Shown here piece after piece: positions 1 through 9,159 of a stretch of 64,000 bases of DNA. This stretch comes from Sideroxyarcus sp. Lineage in GTDB: Bacteria; Pseudomonadota; Gammaproteobacteria; Burkholderiales; Gallionellaceae. A program made the translations under genes and the position numbers. Under the pieces are notes generated by a model, which was not told where the DNA came from, did not search any database, and saw only the letters and a list, made by a program, of their open reading frames with translations. Numbering within the stretch: position 1 is the first letter of the stretch; every line of letters starts with the position of its first letter. Location: the NCBI GenBank assembly GCA_030652215.1, contig JAUSBC010000018.1, positions 1-64,000 on the forward strand. The letters run 5' to 3'.

Positions 1-647
1 CCATGGCCAAACACTGGCTGGCACAGGGTGCGCGCCGTTTGCACCTGGTGGACCTGAACGGCGCTTTCGCCGGCAAGCCCAAGAATGAAGCCGCCGTGCG
101 CGGCATCGTCGAGGCCGTGGGCAGCGAGATTCCGGTGCAACTGGGCGGCGGCATCCGCGATCTGGAAACCATCGAACGCTATCTCGACATCGGCGTGACT
201 TACGTCATCATCGGCACCGCCGCCGTCAAAGTCCCGGGCTTTTTGCATGAGGCCTGCGACGCATTCCCCGGTCACATCATGGTCGGTCTGGATGCCAAGG
301 GCGGCAAGGTGGCGGTGGACGGCTGGTCCAAACTCACCGGGCACGACGTGGCCGATCTCGCCAAGCGTTTTGAGGGCTACGGTGTGGAAGCCATCATCTA
401 CACCGACATCGGCCGCGACGGCATGATGAACGGCGTGAATATTGAGGCGACGGTGGAATTGGCGCGGCCTTTGCAGGTGCCGGTCATTGCCAGCGGCGGC
501 ATCACCAATCTGGATGATGTGCGCGCCCTGTGTGCCGTGCGGTCCGAAGGCATCACTGCTGCCATCACCGGCCGTGCCATTTACGAAGGCACGCTGGATT
601 TCAAGGCCGCGCAAGCGCTGGCCGACGAACTCTCTCCGAAACTCTGA
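1..647 (+). CDS. hisA: HisA, phosphoribosylformimino-5-aminoimidazole carboxamide ribotide isomerase (5' truncated)
   Basis: Isomerase of histidine biosynthesis that opens the ProFAR ribose to PRFAR, the substrate of HisF. The window opens inside the gene: about 30 N-terminal residues, including the first catalytic Asp, lie upstream. What remains is a TIM-barrel with the phosphate loop LGGGIRD, the second catalytic Asp in YTDIGRDGM and the C-terminal phosphate site VIASGGI. The stop overlaps the hisF start by one base, so the two are translationally coupled. Confidence 0.97.
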   Translation, partial: MAKHWLAQGARRLHLVDLNGAFAGKPKNEAAVRGIVEAVGSEIPVQLGGGIRDLETIERYLDIGVTYVIIGTAAVKVPGFLHEACDAFPGHIMVGLDAKGGKVAVDGWSKLTGHDVADLAKRFEGYGVEAIIYTDIGRDGMMNGVNIEATVELARPLQVPVIASGGITNLDDVRALCAVRSEGITAAITGRAIYEGTLDFKAAQALADELSPKL

Positions 648-1405
648 TGCTGGCCAAACGCATCATTCCCTGTCTGGACGTGACCGCAGGTCGCGTGGTC
701 AAGGGCGTCAGCTTCGTCGAACTGCGTGACGCAGGCGATCCGGTCGAGATCGCCAAGCGCTATGACGAACAGGGCGCGGACGAACTGACTTTCCTCGACA
801 TCACCGCGAGTTCCGATGACCGCGGCATCATCTTCCGCATCATCGAACAGGTGGCGGAACAGGTATTCATCCCGCTGACCGTAGGCGGCGGCGTGCGCGA
901 AGTCGGCGATGTGCGTAATCTGCTCAATGCGGGTGCGGACAAGGTCAGCATCAACACCTCGGCCGTGACCAATCCGCAACTGGTGGCGGATGCCGCCGCG
1001 AAATACGGTTCGCAATGCATCGTGGTGGCCATCGACGCCAAACAGGTCGCGCCCGGAAAATGGGAGGTGTTCACTCATGGCGGACGCAAGGCGACGGGTC
1101 TGGATGTGATCGAGTGGGCACTGAAGATGCAAACTCTGGGCGCGGGCGAAATCCTGCTGACCAGCATGGATCAGGACGGCCAGAAGCGCGGTTTCGATCT
1201 GGCGCTCACGCGCGCAGTGACCGATGTGCTGGAAATCCCGTTGATCGCCAGCGGCGGCGTGGGCAACCTGCAACACCTCGCCGACGGCGTGAAGCAGGGC
1301 GGGGCGGATGCGGTGCTGGCGGCCAGCATTTTCCATTTCGGCGAATACACGGTGCAGCAGGCTAAAGAATATATGGCGCAGCAGGGCATTGAGGTGCGGT
1401 TATGA
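647..1405 (+). CDS. hisF: HisF, imidazole glycerol phosphate synthase cyclase subunit
   Basis: Cyclase subunit of IGP synthase. With HisH, which is not in the window, it converts PRFAR plus glutamine-derived ammonia to IGP and AICAR. At 252 residues it has the normal family length. It starts [12 protein letters not shown] with catalytic Asp11, and the second catalytic Asp is in VVAIDAK. The phosphate-binding loops VGGGVR and ASGGVG are present. The ATG at 647 is chosen over upstream in-frame starts because it sits on the hisA stop and matches the family N-terminus. The stop lies inside a 16-bp sequence that is repeated just before hisI (see the repeat at 1391). Confidence 0.98.
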   Translation: MLAKRIIPCLDVTAGRVVKGVSFVELRDAGDPVEIAKRYDEQGADELTFLDITASSDDRGIIFRIIEQVAEQVFIPLTVGGGVREVGDVRNLLNAGADKVSINTSAVTNPQLVADAAAKYGSQCIVVAIDAKQVAPGKWEVFTHGGRKATGLDVIEWALKMQTLGAGEILLTSMDQDGQKRGFDLALTRAVTDVLEIPLIASGGVGNLQHLADGVKQGGADAVLAASIFHFGEYTVQQAKEYMAQQGIEVRL

Positions 1406-1555
1406 CACGGTGCGCGAAAGCGACGAGTGCGGGACAACGAAGTTGCGGTGCAGGCTCATGCGCGCAGCGCGTGATGCCGGAGCCAATAATCGCATCGCAC
1501 CTCCTCCCGCAAACGGCTGGCTGCGCCGGTAACGTGTCGGAGGTGCGGTTATGAC
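1391..1555 (+). repeat. 16-bp direct repeat flanking a 133-bp insertion between hisF and hisI
   Basis: GAGGTGCGGTTATGAC occurs at 1391-1406 and exactly again at 1540-1555. In the first copy it holds the hisF stop as ATGA. In the second it holds the ribosome site and ATG of hisI. Without one copy and the sequence between them, hisI would start on the hisF stop with the same ATGA overlap used by hisI/hisE and hisE/HIT. The inserted part can form hairpins (GCTCATGCGCGC near 1455 against GCGCGTGATGCCGGAGC) and encodes nothing recognisable. Confidence 0.75.
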
Positions 1556-1940
1556 CGACAATTGGCTGAACAAAGTGAATTGGTCGGCAGACGGCCTGGT
1601 TCCCGCTATCGCCCAGGATGCAGCCACCGGTCGCGTGCTGATGGTCGCGTGGATGAACCGCGAGGCGCTCAAGCGCACGGCCGAGACCGGCGAGGCGATA
1701 TACTGGTCGCGTTCGCGCAAGAAACTGTGGCACAAGGGCGAAGAGTCGGGCCATATCCAGAAGGTGAAAGAGATGCGTCTGGATTGCGATAGCGACGTGG
1801 TTTTGCTGCAGGTGGAACAACAAGGCGGCATCGCCTGCCATACCGGGCGCGAGAGTTGTTTCTACAGCAAGCTGGAAAACGGCGTGTGGGTGGAAATCGA
1901 CGCGGTGTTGAAAAATCCGGACGAGATATACAAGAAATGA
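1551..1940 (+). CDS. hisI: HisI, phosphoribosyl-AMP cyclohydrolase
   Basis: Zinc and magnesium enzyme that opens the adenine ring of PR-AMP in histidine synthesis. It is a free-standing 129-residue cyclohydrolase; the PR-ATP pyrophosphatase is the separate hisE gene immediately after it, as is usual in betaproteobacteria. The metal-ligand motifs DCDSD and CHTGRESC are visible. A strong Shine-Dalgarno GGAGGT lies 6-7 bases before the ATG, inside the second copy of the 16-bp repeat. The stop overlaps hisE by four bases (ATGA). Confidence 0.97.
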   Translation: MTDNWLNKVNWSADGLVPAIAQDAATGRVLMVAWMNREALKRTAETGEAIYWSRSRKKLWHKGEESGHIQKVKEMRLDCDSDVVLLQVEQQGGIACHTGRESCFYSKLENGVWVEIDAVLKNPDEIYKK

Positions 1941-2250
1941 GCAACGATATTCTGCAACGTTTGACCGAGACGCTGGAGGCGCGCAAGCAGGCTGCGCCCG
2001 AGTCTTCTTATGTCGCCAAGCTGTTCAGCAAGGGCGACGATGCCATCCTGAAGAAAGTCATCGAAGAAGCAGGTGAAGTCTTGTTGGCTGCCAAGGACGG
2101 CGACAAGCAACATCTGGTCTATGAAGTGGCCGATCTTTGGTTCCACACGCTGGTGTTGCTGGCGCAAAAGGGGCTGAGCGCGGAAGATGTGCTGCAGGAA
2201 CTGGCTCGGCGCGAAGGCGTGTCTGGCATTGAAGAAAAGGCGAACAGAAA

Positions 2251-2254
<4 letters not shown>
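1937..2254 (+). CDS. hisE: HisE, phosphoribosyl-ATP pyrophosphatase
   Basis: Hydrolyses PR-ATP to PR-AMP, the second step of histidine synthesis. The 105-residue all-alpha MazG-like fold shows the metal-binding stretch [12 protein letters not shown] followed by the helix [13 protein letters not shown]. The start at 1937 is supported by the ATGA overlap with hisI and by the family length. The stop overlaps the next gene by ATGA, so hisI-hisE-HIT are tightly coupled. Confidence 0.97.
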
Positions 2255-2831
<577 letters not shown>

Positions 2832-2903
2832 GACTGCGCCGATGTGACGGCAACCGGCCGACGCGCATTGCGCGCGGCGTGCTTCACCCAAAGACCCTTC
2901 CAA

Positions 2904-3638
2904 ATGAGCAACACTGAATCCCTAATCGCCCACCTGCTGGAATTGCGTTCGCGTCTGGTGAAGTCGGCCATCGTCCTGCTGGTGGTATTCCTTGGTCTGT
3001 TTCCCTGGGCGTCTGACTTGTATGCAATGCTGGCGCAGCCACTGCTGGCCAAGCTGCCGCAGGGCGGGCAAATGATCGCCACCGATGTCACCACGCCGTT
3101 CTTCGTACCGCTCAAGGTGACGATGATGGCGGCTTTCCTGATTGCGTTGCCTTTCGTGCTGTATCAGATATGGCGCTTCGTCGCGCCGGGATTGTATGCG
3201 CACGAAAAGAAGCTGGTGGTGCCGCTCATCGTCGCCAGTACGCTGCTGTTCTTCTGCGGCATGACTTTCGCCTATTTCGTGGTGTTCCCGGTGGTGTTCG
3301 GTTTTATCGTCGCGGCCGCCCCGCAAGGCGTGGCTGTGATGACCGACATCGACAAGTACCTCAGTTTCGTGATGGGCATGTTCATGGCGTTCGGCATTAC
3401 CTTTCAGGTGCCGGTGGTCGTGGTGGTGCTGGTGCGGATGGGGGTGGTGACGGTGGAGAAACTGCGCGATATACGGCGTTACGTCATCGTCGGGGCGTTT
3501 GTCATGGGCGCCATTTTCACCCCGCCCGATGTGGTGTCGCAGTTCATGCTGGCGATCCCGTTGTGGCTGCTGTACGAGGCGGGCATCGTGGTCTCGATCT
3601 GGGTAACGCCCCGGAAAAAGACGATCCCCGGGGCCTAG
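2904..3638 (+). CDS. tatC: TatC, twin-arginine translocase receptor subunit
   Basis: Polytopic inner-membrane protein that recognises the RR signal peptide. At 244 residues with six hydrophobic segments it is full length, and it begins with the family signature SLIAHLLELRSRL. An in-frame ATG at 2844 would add 20 arginine-rich residues. I prefer 2904 because it matches family N-termini, although neither start has a good Shine-Dalgarno. The stretch 2832-2903 is where tatB would be expected. The gene converges on the protease gene at 3645. Confidence 0.95.
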   Translation: MSNTESLIAHLLELRSRLVKSAIVLLVVFLGLFPWASDLYAMLAQPLLAKLPQGGQMIATDVTTPFFVPLKVTMMAAFLIALPFVLYQIWRFVAPGLYAHEKKLVVPLIVASTLLFFCGMTFAYFVVFPVVFGFIVAAAPQGVAVMTDIDKYLSFVMGMFMAFGITFQVPVVVVVLVRMGVVTVEKLRDIRRYVIVGAFVMGAIFTPPDVVSQFMLAIPLWLLYEAGIVVSIWVTPRKKTIPGA

Positions 3639-3644
3639 CGTCCC

Positions 3645-4802
3645 TTATTCCTGTGGTTTGGGCTTGGGCCGCTTGCCCACTTTCACCTGAATGGCGACTT
3701 CGGACTGGTTGCGCAGCAATTTGAGCAGCGCAACCTTGCCCGGCGGCAGCGCGGAGATAGTCTCCAGCATGGCGGTGGAATCGGGCAGCGGTTTGTCGTC
3801 TATGCTGATGAGAATGTCGCCCGCCTTGATTCCCGATTTATCTGCCGGGCTGCCGCGCACCACTTCCGCGATCAGCACGCCCTGCGTGTCTTTCAGCTTG
3901 AACGATTCCGCCAGTTCCGGCGTGAGCTCCTGCACTGCAATACCGACCCAGCCGCGCGTTACCGAGCCGCTCTGGATGATCTGTTCCATGACCTTCTTGG
4001 CCGTGCTGGTGGGGATGGCGAAGCCGATGCCGAGCGAGCCGCCGCTGGGCGAGTAGATTGCGCTGTTGATGCCGAGCAGGTTGCCTTCCACATCCACTAG
4101 CGCGCCGCCGGAGTTGCCGGGGTTGATCGCGGCATCGGTCTGGATGAAGTTCTCGAAGGTGCTTAAGCCCAAGTGATTGCGTTTCAGCGCGCTCACGATG
4201 CCCATGGTCACGGTCTGGCCCACGCCGAACGGGTTGCCGACTGCCAGCACGATGTCGCCGACATGCGCCTGGTCGGATTGGCCGAAGGTGATGGCGGGCA
4301 GATTGTTGCCGATATCGACTTTGATTACGGCAAGATCGGTGTCCGGATCGGATCCGATGATATGTCCCTTGGCGGTGCGTCCGTCGGCGAAAGCCACTTC
4401 GATCTCGTCTGCGGTCTCCACCACATGATGGTTGGTGAGGATGTAGCCGTCATGGCTGACAATCACGCCGGAACCCAGGCTGGAGCTTTGTTGCGGGACA
4501 TTGTTGTCGAATTCGTCGCCGAAGAAGAAGCGGAAGCGCGGGTCGTCCATGAAGGGCGAGGTCGGCGTTTTCACTTCGCTGCTGGTGAAGATGTTCACCA
4601 CCGCGGGCATCACCTTCTGCGCGGCGCGGCTGAATCCCACTGTCGGTAAATCGCCGCCGCCGATGCCGGTGTTCTCGTACAGGGTCACCACTCCGCTGCG
4701 TGCCGCATTGGGCAGCAGCGAAGGACGCAGGGTATGGATGACAAACAGCATCGCGAGACCGACGGTGGTTGCTTGGGCGAACAGAAGCCAGAATTTGCGC
4801 AT
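3645..4802 (-). CDS. HtrA/Deg family serine protease with one PDZ domain
   Basis: 385-residue periplasmic protease anchored by an N-terminal membrane segment (LLFAQATTVGLAMLFVI). The trypsin-like S1C domain shows the triad in TNHHVVE (His), DTDLAVI (Asp) and GNSGGAL (Ser). A single C-terminal PDZ domain runs from about residue 275 to 370 (GVLIAEVV, GIKAGDILISI). Membrane anchor plus one PDZ resembles DegS/AlgW, which cleave anti-sigma factors, but the target here is unknown. It is divergent from the Nif3 gene with 38 bases between the starts, so the promoters must overlap. Confidence 0.93.
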   Translation of the reverse strand: MRKFWLLFAQATTVGLAMLFVIHTLRPSLLPNAARSGVVTLYENTGIGGGDLPTVGFSRAAQKVMPAVVNIFTSSEVKTPTSPFMDDPRFRFFFGDEFDNNVPQQSSSLGSGVIVSHDGYILTNHHVVETADEIEVAFADGRTAKGHIIGSDPDTDLAVIKVDIGNNLPAITFGQSDQAHVGDIVLAVGNPFGVGQTVTMGIVSALKRNHLGLSTFENFIQTDAAINPGNSGGALVDVEGNLLGINSAIYSPSGGSLGIGFAIPTSTAKKVMEQIIQSGSVTRGWVGIAVQELTPELAESFKLKDTQGVLIAEVVRGSPADKSGIKAGDILISIDDKPLPDSTAMLETISALPPGKVALLKLLRNQSEVAIQVKVGKRPKPKPQE

Positions 4803-4840
4803 GATATGATTTGAACAGCTAATTAGATGGGACGAACCCG

Positions 4841-5587
4841 ATGCGATTGACAGAGTTGCGCGATTATATCGAAAGCGAGCTTGCGGTCAGCCGATTTCGT
4901 GATTACTGCCCGAATGGCCTGCAAGTGGAAGGGCGGGCCGAAGTGCGGCGTATCGCCAGCGGCGTCACCGCGTCCCAGGCCGTACTGGAGGCCGCTACCG
5001 CCTGGGGAGCCGACGCCATTCTGGTGCACCACGGCTATTTCTGGCGCAGCGAAGACGCCGCCATCAGCGGCATCAAGAAACGCCGCGTGGCCCACCTGCT
5101 AAAACACGACGTCAGCCTGCTGGCCTACCATCTGCCGCTGGACGCCCACCCCGAATTCGGCAACAACGCCCAGCTCGGCGAAATGCTCGGGTTCATCGAA
5201 AAGGGACGTTTCGGCGAACAAGACATCGCCATGCACGGCGTGCTGGAGCATCCGCAAACTCTGCAGCAGCTTGCCCAGCTTGTGCAACATACCTTGCAGC
5301 GCGCCCCGCAAGTCATCGGCTATGCCAATCCCAATATTGCCCGTATCGCATGGTGCAGCGGGGGCGGGCAGGGGTATTTCGAGCAAGCTGTGGCACTGGG
5401 CGTGGACGCCTTTCTGACAGGCGAGATCTCGGAGCAGAACGTGCATGTGGCTCAGGAGACCGGCGTCGCTTTCATTGCTGCAGGACATCATGCGACCGAG
5501 CGTTACGGCGTGCAGGCATTGGGAGAGCATCTGGCGGAGCGTTTCGGCCTTGAGCACCGCTTCTTCGATCAGGATATCCCGGTCTAG
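4841..5587 (+). CDS. Nif3-like dinuclear metal centre protein (YbgI family)
   Basis: 248-residue member of the Nif3/YbgI family, often listed as GTP cyclohydrolase I type 2 but without a settled function. Metal-ligand motifs are LVHHGYFW, the Asp/His of DAHPEFGNN, and the C-terminal AAGHHATERYG. Length and motif order are normal. It is divergent from the HtrA-type protease; the pairing of Nif3 with this protease next to petABC is familiar in betaproteobacteria. Confidence 0.93.
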   Translation: MRLTELRDYIESELAVSRFRDYCPNGLQVEGRAEVRRIASGVTASQAVLEAATAWGADAILVHHGYFWRSEDAAISGIKKRRVAHLLKHDVSLLAYHLPLDAHPEFGNNAQLGEMLGFIEKGRFGEQDIAMHGVLEHPQTLQQLAQLVQHTLQRAPQVIGYANPNIARIAWCSGGGQGYFEQAVALGVDAFLTGEISEQNVHVAQETGVAFIAAGHHATERYGVQALGEHLAERFGLEHRFFDQDIPV

Positions 5588-5628
5588 CTGCCGGTTGGCC
5601 TGACGGCAATCCATTGTTTTGCTGAAAG

Positions 5629-6054
5629 TTACTTCCTCGTTTCAATGTTCCCGGTCGCGAGATAGATTTCGCGCAGAAAACATATCAGCCCGGAAATCAG
5701 CGCCAGCATCGCGGAGATGAAGAACAGCGAAACCACCCGCGACGGATCTGCGCCGAGTTCGGAACCCGTAAACAGGGAGGCGATCACGATGCAGATGAAG
5801 AGCGCCGACAGCGTGCACAGACTCACCGCCCAATGAACCCAGCGCGCCCTGCGCCGCAGCATCGCCATCTCTGCCATGGGGGCGGGCAGCTTTGCTTCGC
5901 CGGAATTGCTCAGCGTCCTGGAACGATCAACGATACGGGAAATCCGGGTGGTGATCACGTTCAGGATCGCGCCGATGCCGGTCAGCAGGAAAACGGGGGC
6001 AACCGCCTGTTGAATGGCGTGGGCGACGGTCGTAATTTCGGCAACATTCTGCAT
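5629..6054 (-). CDS. DUF2721 family membrane protein
   Basis: 141-residue protein of the DUF2721 type: an N-terminal AHAIQQAVAPVFLLTGIGAIL segment, a charged middle (SRIVDRSRTL) and two further membrane helices (VSLCTLSALFICIVIASLF; SLFFISAMLALISGLICFL). Function unknown. The start is placed at 6054, where the family-like sequence MQNVAEITT begins; the frame stays open far upstream but there overlaps the MgtC gene in a non-coding manner. It follows the MgtC-type gene on the same strand after 53 bases, probably as one transcript. Confidence 0.85.
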   Translation of the reverse strand: MQNVAEITTVAHAIQQAVAPVFLLTGIGAILNVITTRISRIVDRSRTLSNSGEAKLPAPMAEMAMLRRRARWVHWAVSLCTLSALFICIVIASLFTGSELGADPSRVVSLFFISAMLALISGLICFLREIYLATGNIETRK

Positions 6055-6107
6055 GACAATTCTCCACGATTTGGATCGGACCGGGGCGCTACTCCCGTTG
6101 ATGTGCT

Positions 6108-6857
6108 TCAGTTTCGGGCGTGCGAAAGCGCGAAGTCTTCCACGCCCTGCAGGGTGCTCAGCCCGCTGGCAAGCTCGTTCATGGGGGAGCCGCTGCTTTT
6201 GCTGAGGGCGATGGCGACGAAGCGCCATTCCAGTTTTTCGCTGCTGGAGCGGATGGAGAAGGAGCCGGTGGCGACCTCGTAACCGTGGGAGTAAACGACT
6301 TCGCGCAGGGTGTTTTCCTGCGGCACGAAGTTCTTCTCGAATTCGAGCGTGATGGCAATGGCCGGGCGCGATGGCAGCCAGTTTTCGAGTTTGGAGATCC
6401 ACATCATGCTCATGGCCGAGATGAGTGTGAGCAGTATCGCTGCGGCATAAAAACCGACGCCGACCATGATGCCGATGGCGGAGCAGGTCCAGATGGACGC
6501 GGCGGTGGTGAGGCCGCTGATGTTGAGTCCATCGCGCATGATGACGCCCGCGCCGAGAAAGCCGATGCCGGTCACGATGCCCTGGATGATGCGGGTGGGG
6601 TCGCCTGAAAGATAAGAGTTGGCCTGGCCGCCGAACCAGAAAGTGGGGTATCCGGCGATTACGGTGAGGGAGGCCGCAGCCATGCATACCAGCCCGTAAG
6701 TGCGCATCCCGGCCGCGCGACCGTGATACGACCGTTCGTACCCGACAATCAGCCCGAGTGCGAGGGCACCCAGCAGATTGAGAAAGACGATTATGTTGAT
6801 CGCCACTTCCGGGGCAGACCAGTAAGTCGATAGCTGTGCAAGCGACAGTGCGTCCAT
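6108..6857 (-). CDS. MgtC/SapB family membrane protein
   Basis: 249-residue inner-membrane protein. The N-terminal MgtC region has about five hydrophobic segments and the signature GLIVGYERSYHGRAAGMRT followed by GAGVIMRDGLNISGLTTAAS. The soluble C-terminal domain (about 165-249) has an ACT-like pattern. MgtC-type proteins affect magnesium homeostasis and ATP synthase activity in pathogens; in free-living bacteria the role is uncertain. Together with the DUF2721 gene it interrupts the usual neighbourhood of nif3 and petABC. Confidence 0.92.
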   Translation of the reverse strand: MDALSLAQLSTYWSAPEVAINIIVFLNLLGALALGLIVGYERSYHGRAAGMRTYGLVCMAAASLTVIAGYPTFWFGGQANSYLSGDPTRIIQGIVTGIGFLGAGVIMRDGLNISGLTTAASIWTCSAIGIMVGVGFYAAAILLTLISAMSMMWISKLENWLPSRPAIAITLEFEKNFVPQENTLREVVYSHGYEVATGSFSIRSSSEKLEWRFVAIALSKSSGSPMNELASGLSTLQGVEDFALSHARN

Positions 6858-7308
6858 TCGGGCTCACCCTTTGGGTTATATGGCTGGAGTGTACAAGAAT
6901 CGGACCGGGATTTCTGCCGCGCGGTGATGAGCCGAATAGCGGCTTTTTATCATTTGGGGCGCTTTCGGGCGGTTGGCGGAGCTTATCCTGCTGCGGCCGG
7001 TTTGAGGCGCCGAAACCGGCAACCGGGCTTGGGGCGGTCTGTCCGGGCATATTCATAACCGCCTGTTCGGCTGGGTTTTCCCTCCAAACCCCTATAACCG
7101 TGCTTGCAGCAGGTAGGGTTACTGGGTAATATCAGCGTTTGTTAATGGTTGCAGTTCGATTTTGGAGACCTGCCTTGGCAATATTGGGCTCCGTTCGGTG
7201 CCCGATTTCCGAAACAACCAGTGGCGTGCATACAAGGTTTTTACCGGCCAGAACCAGAGCGTTCCGGCCGAGATATTGCGATTTTTTCTTTAAGAAGGGA
7301 TGAGAGTC
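6858..7308. other. Long non-coding gap upstream of petA
   Basis: About 450 bases without a convincing gene between the divergent MgtC-type gene and petA. It contains one good sigma-70-like promoter (7104-7132), giving a leader of roughly 170 bases ahead of petA. I see no riboswitch or terminator-like hairpin in the leader. Confidence 0.6.
7104..7132 (+). promoter_or_regulatory. Probable promoter of petABC
   Basis: TTGCAG at 7104-7109 and TAATAT at 7127-7132 are separated by exactly 17 bases, close to the sigma-70 consensus, and point towards petA. The implied transcript start is near 7139. Confidence 0.55.
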
Positions 7309-7905
7309 ATGACTGATAATGTAGATCGCAGCAAGCGGCGACTATTGCTTGCTGCCACCTCGGCGGCGGGTGGTGTTGCTGCAGCTGGTATGGCAACACC
7401 GTTTGTAATGAGCTTCATGCCGAGCGAGCGAGCCAAAGCCGCCGGCGCACCGGTTGAGGTGGATATCAGCGCCATCGAACCCGGCACCATGAAGGTCGTC
7501 GAGTGGCAGGGCAAGCCGGTATGGGTTGTACGCCGTACTCCCGAAATGCTGGATCTGCTCGCCAAACATGACGGCGAACTGACCGATCCGACCGGTGCAA
7601 TTCCGCAGCAACCCGACTACTGCAACAACGTAAACCGTTCCATCAAGCCGGAGATTTTTGTGGTTGTCGGTATCTGCACCCACTTGGGATGCTCCCCGAG
7701 CTACCGTCCGGAACTGGCGCCTGCCGATCTCGGCGCCAACTGGGGCGGCGGCTGGTTCTGTCCTTGCCACGGTTCCCGCTTCGACATGTCTGCCCGCGTT
7801 TACCAGGGTTCTCCAGCTCCGACCAATATGATCGTCCCTCCGCACCAATACCTCAGCGAAACCGTGCTGCTGATCGGCGATGACACGAAAAAGGGAGCTG
7901 CATAA
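7309..7905 (+). CDS. petA: PetA, Rieske iron-sulfur subunit of cytochrome bc1
   Basis: Ubiquinol-cytochrome c reductase iron-sulfur subunit. An N-terminal KRRLLLAATSAAGGVAAAG signal-anchor with an RR pair is the expected Tat-type membrane anchor, and tatAC lies 3.7 kb upstream. The 2Fe-2S ligands are in CTHLGC and CPCHGS. The start at 7309 is preferred over 7300 because AAGAAGG (7292-7298) is spaced 10 bases from it and abuts the earlier ATG. The stop overlaps petB as TAATG. Confidence 0.97.
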   Translation: MTDNVDRSKRRLLLAATSAAGGVAAAGMATPFVMSFMPSERAKAAGAPVEVDISAIEPGTMKVVEWQGKPVWVVRRTPEMLDLLAKHDGELTDPTGAIPQQPDYCNNVNRSIKPEIFVVVGICTHLGCSPSYRPELAPADLGANWGGGWFCPCHGSRFDMSARVYQGSPAPTNMIVPPHQYLSETVLLIGDDTKKGAA

Positions 7906-9140
7906 TGAAACTTTTGAAAAACATGCTGGGCTGGGTTGACGAACGCTTTCCCGTGATCGAAACCTGGGAATACCATCTTTCCAAGTATTACGCGCCGAAA
8001 AACTTCAATTTCTGGTATTTCTTCGGCTCCCTCGCGCTGCTGGTTCTGGTCATCCAGATCGTCAGCGGCATCTTCCTGACCATGAGTTACAAGCCGGATG
8101 CGCTGCTCGCCTTTGCTTCGGTCGAGTACATCATGCGCGACGTGCAATCGGGCTGGCTGATCCGTTACATTCACTCCACCGGCGCCTCCATGTTCTTCGT
8201 GGTGGTGTACCTGCACATGTTCCGCGGCATGATCTACGGCTCTTATCGCAAGCCGCGCGAATTGCTGTGGATCATCGGCGTGGTCATCTATCTGGCACTC
8301 ATGGCAGAAGCCTTCCTGGGTTATCTGTTGCCTTGGGGACAAATGTCGTTCTGGGGCGCGCAGGTGATCGTTAACCTGTTCTCTTCCGTGCCGTTCGTAG
8401 GCAACGAGCTGTCCGTGCTGATCCGCGGTGACTTCGTGATTTCGGACGCCACGCTGAACCGTTTCTTCGCGCTACACGTAATCGCGGTTCCTCTGGCATT
8501 GGCAGGCCTGGTGTTCGTGCACCTTGTTGCCCTGCATCATGTGGGTTCCAACAACCCCGATGGCATCGAGATCAAGAAGAACAAGGACGCCAATGGCATC
8601 CCGCTGGATGGCATTCCCTTCTTCCCGTACATGGTGGTGAAGGATATCGTGGCCGTGGTGCTGTTCTTCATCGTGTTCTGCGCAATTGTGTTCTTCGCGC
8701 CTGACATGGGCGGTTACTTCATCGAAGCCAATAACTTCGTGCCGGCCAACCCGATGCAGACCCCGGCTCACATTGCCCCGGTTTGGTACTTCACTCCGTA
8801 CTACGCCATTCTGCGTGCGGTACCGCCAATGTTCGGTTCGCAGTTCCCGGGCGTGATTGCCATGGGTATCAGCGCCATTGCTGTCGTCTTCCTGCCTTGG
8901 CTGGATCGCGGCAAGGTCAAGTCGATCCGCTATCGTGGCCCGATCTACAAGGCATTCTTGGCTTCTTTCGTGATCAGCTTTATCGGCCTCGGCTATCTGG
9001 GCGTGATGCCTGTAACGCCCACCTATACGCTGATCTCCCAAGTGCTGTCGGTGGTGTACTTTGCATTCTTCATCTTGATGCCCTGGTATACCAAGATCGA
9101 CAAGTGCAAGCCCGAGCCTGATCGTGTGACGTTCAAATAA
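7905..9140 (+). CDS. petB: PetB, cytochrome b subunit of bc1 complex
   Basis: 411-residue cytochrome b with eight or so membrane helices, full length and not split. Heme ligands are the His pairs spread over HSTGASMFFVVVYLHMFR and HVIAVPLALAGLVFVHL. The quinol-oxidation loop usually written PEWY reads PVWY here (residues 292-295), a variant I recall from other beta/gamma-proteobacteria. It overlaps petA by one base and is followed by petC after 19 bases. Confidence 0.98.
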   Translation: MKLLKNMLGWVDERFPVIETWEYHLSKYYAPKNFNFWYFFGSLALLVLVIQIVSGIFLTMSYKPDALLAFASVEYIMRDVQSGWLIRYIHSTGASMFFVVVYLHMFRGMIYGSYRKPRELLWIIGVVIYLALMAEAFLGYLLPWGQMSFWGAQVIVNLFSSVPFVGNELSVLIRGDFVISDATLNRFFALHVIAVPLALAGLVFVHLVALHHVGSNNPDGIEIKKNKDANGIPLDGIPFFPYMVVKDIVAVVLFFIVFCAIVFFAPDMGGYFIEANNFVPANPMQTPAHIAPVWYFTPYYAILRAVPPMFGSQFPGVIAMGISAIAVVFLPWLDRGKVKSIRYRGPIYKAFLASFVISFIGLGYLGVMPVTPTYTLISQVLSVVYFAFFILMPWYTKIDKCKPEPDRVTFK

Positions 9141-9159
9141 TTGAGAGAGGTTCGTTGAT

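Noticed and set aside
1406-1539. tRNA or small RNA gene in the hisF-hisI spacer
   Set aside because: No cloverleaf pattern or terminator is found; the hairpins are short and fit a repeat insertion better.
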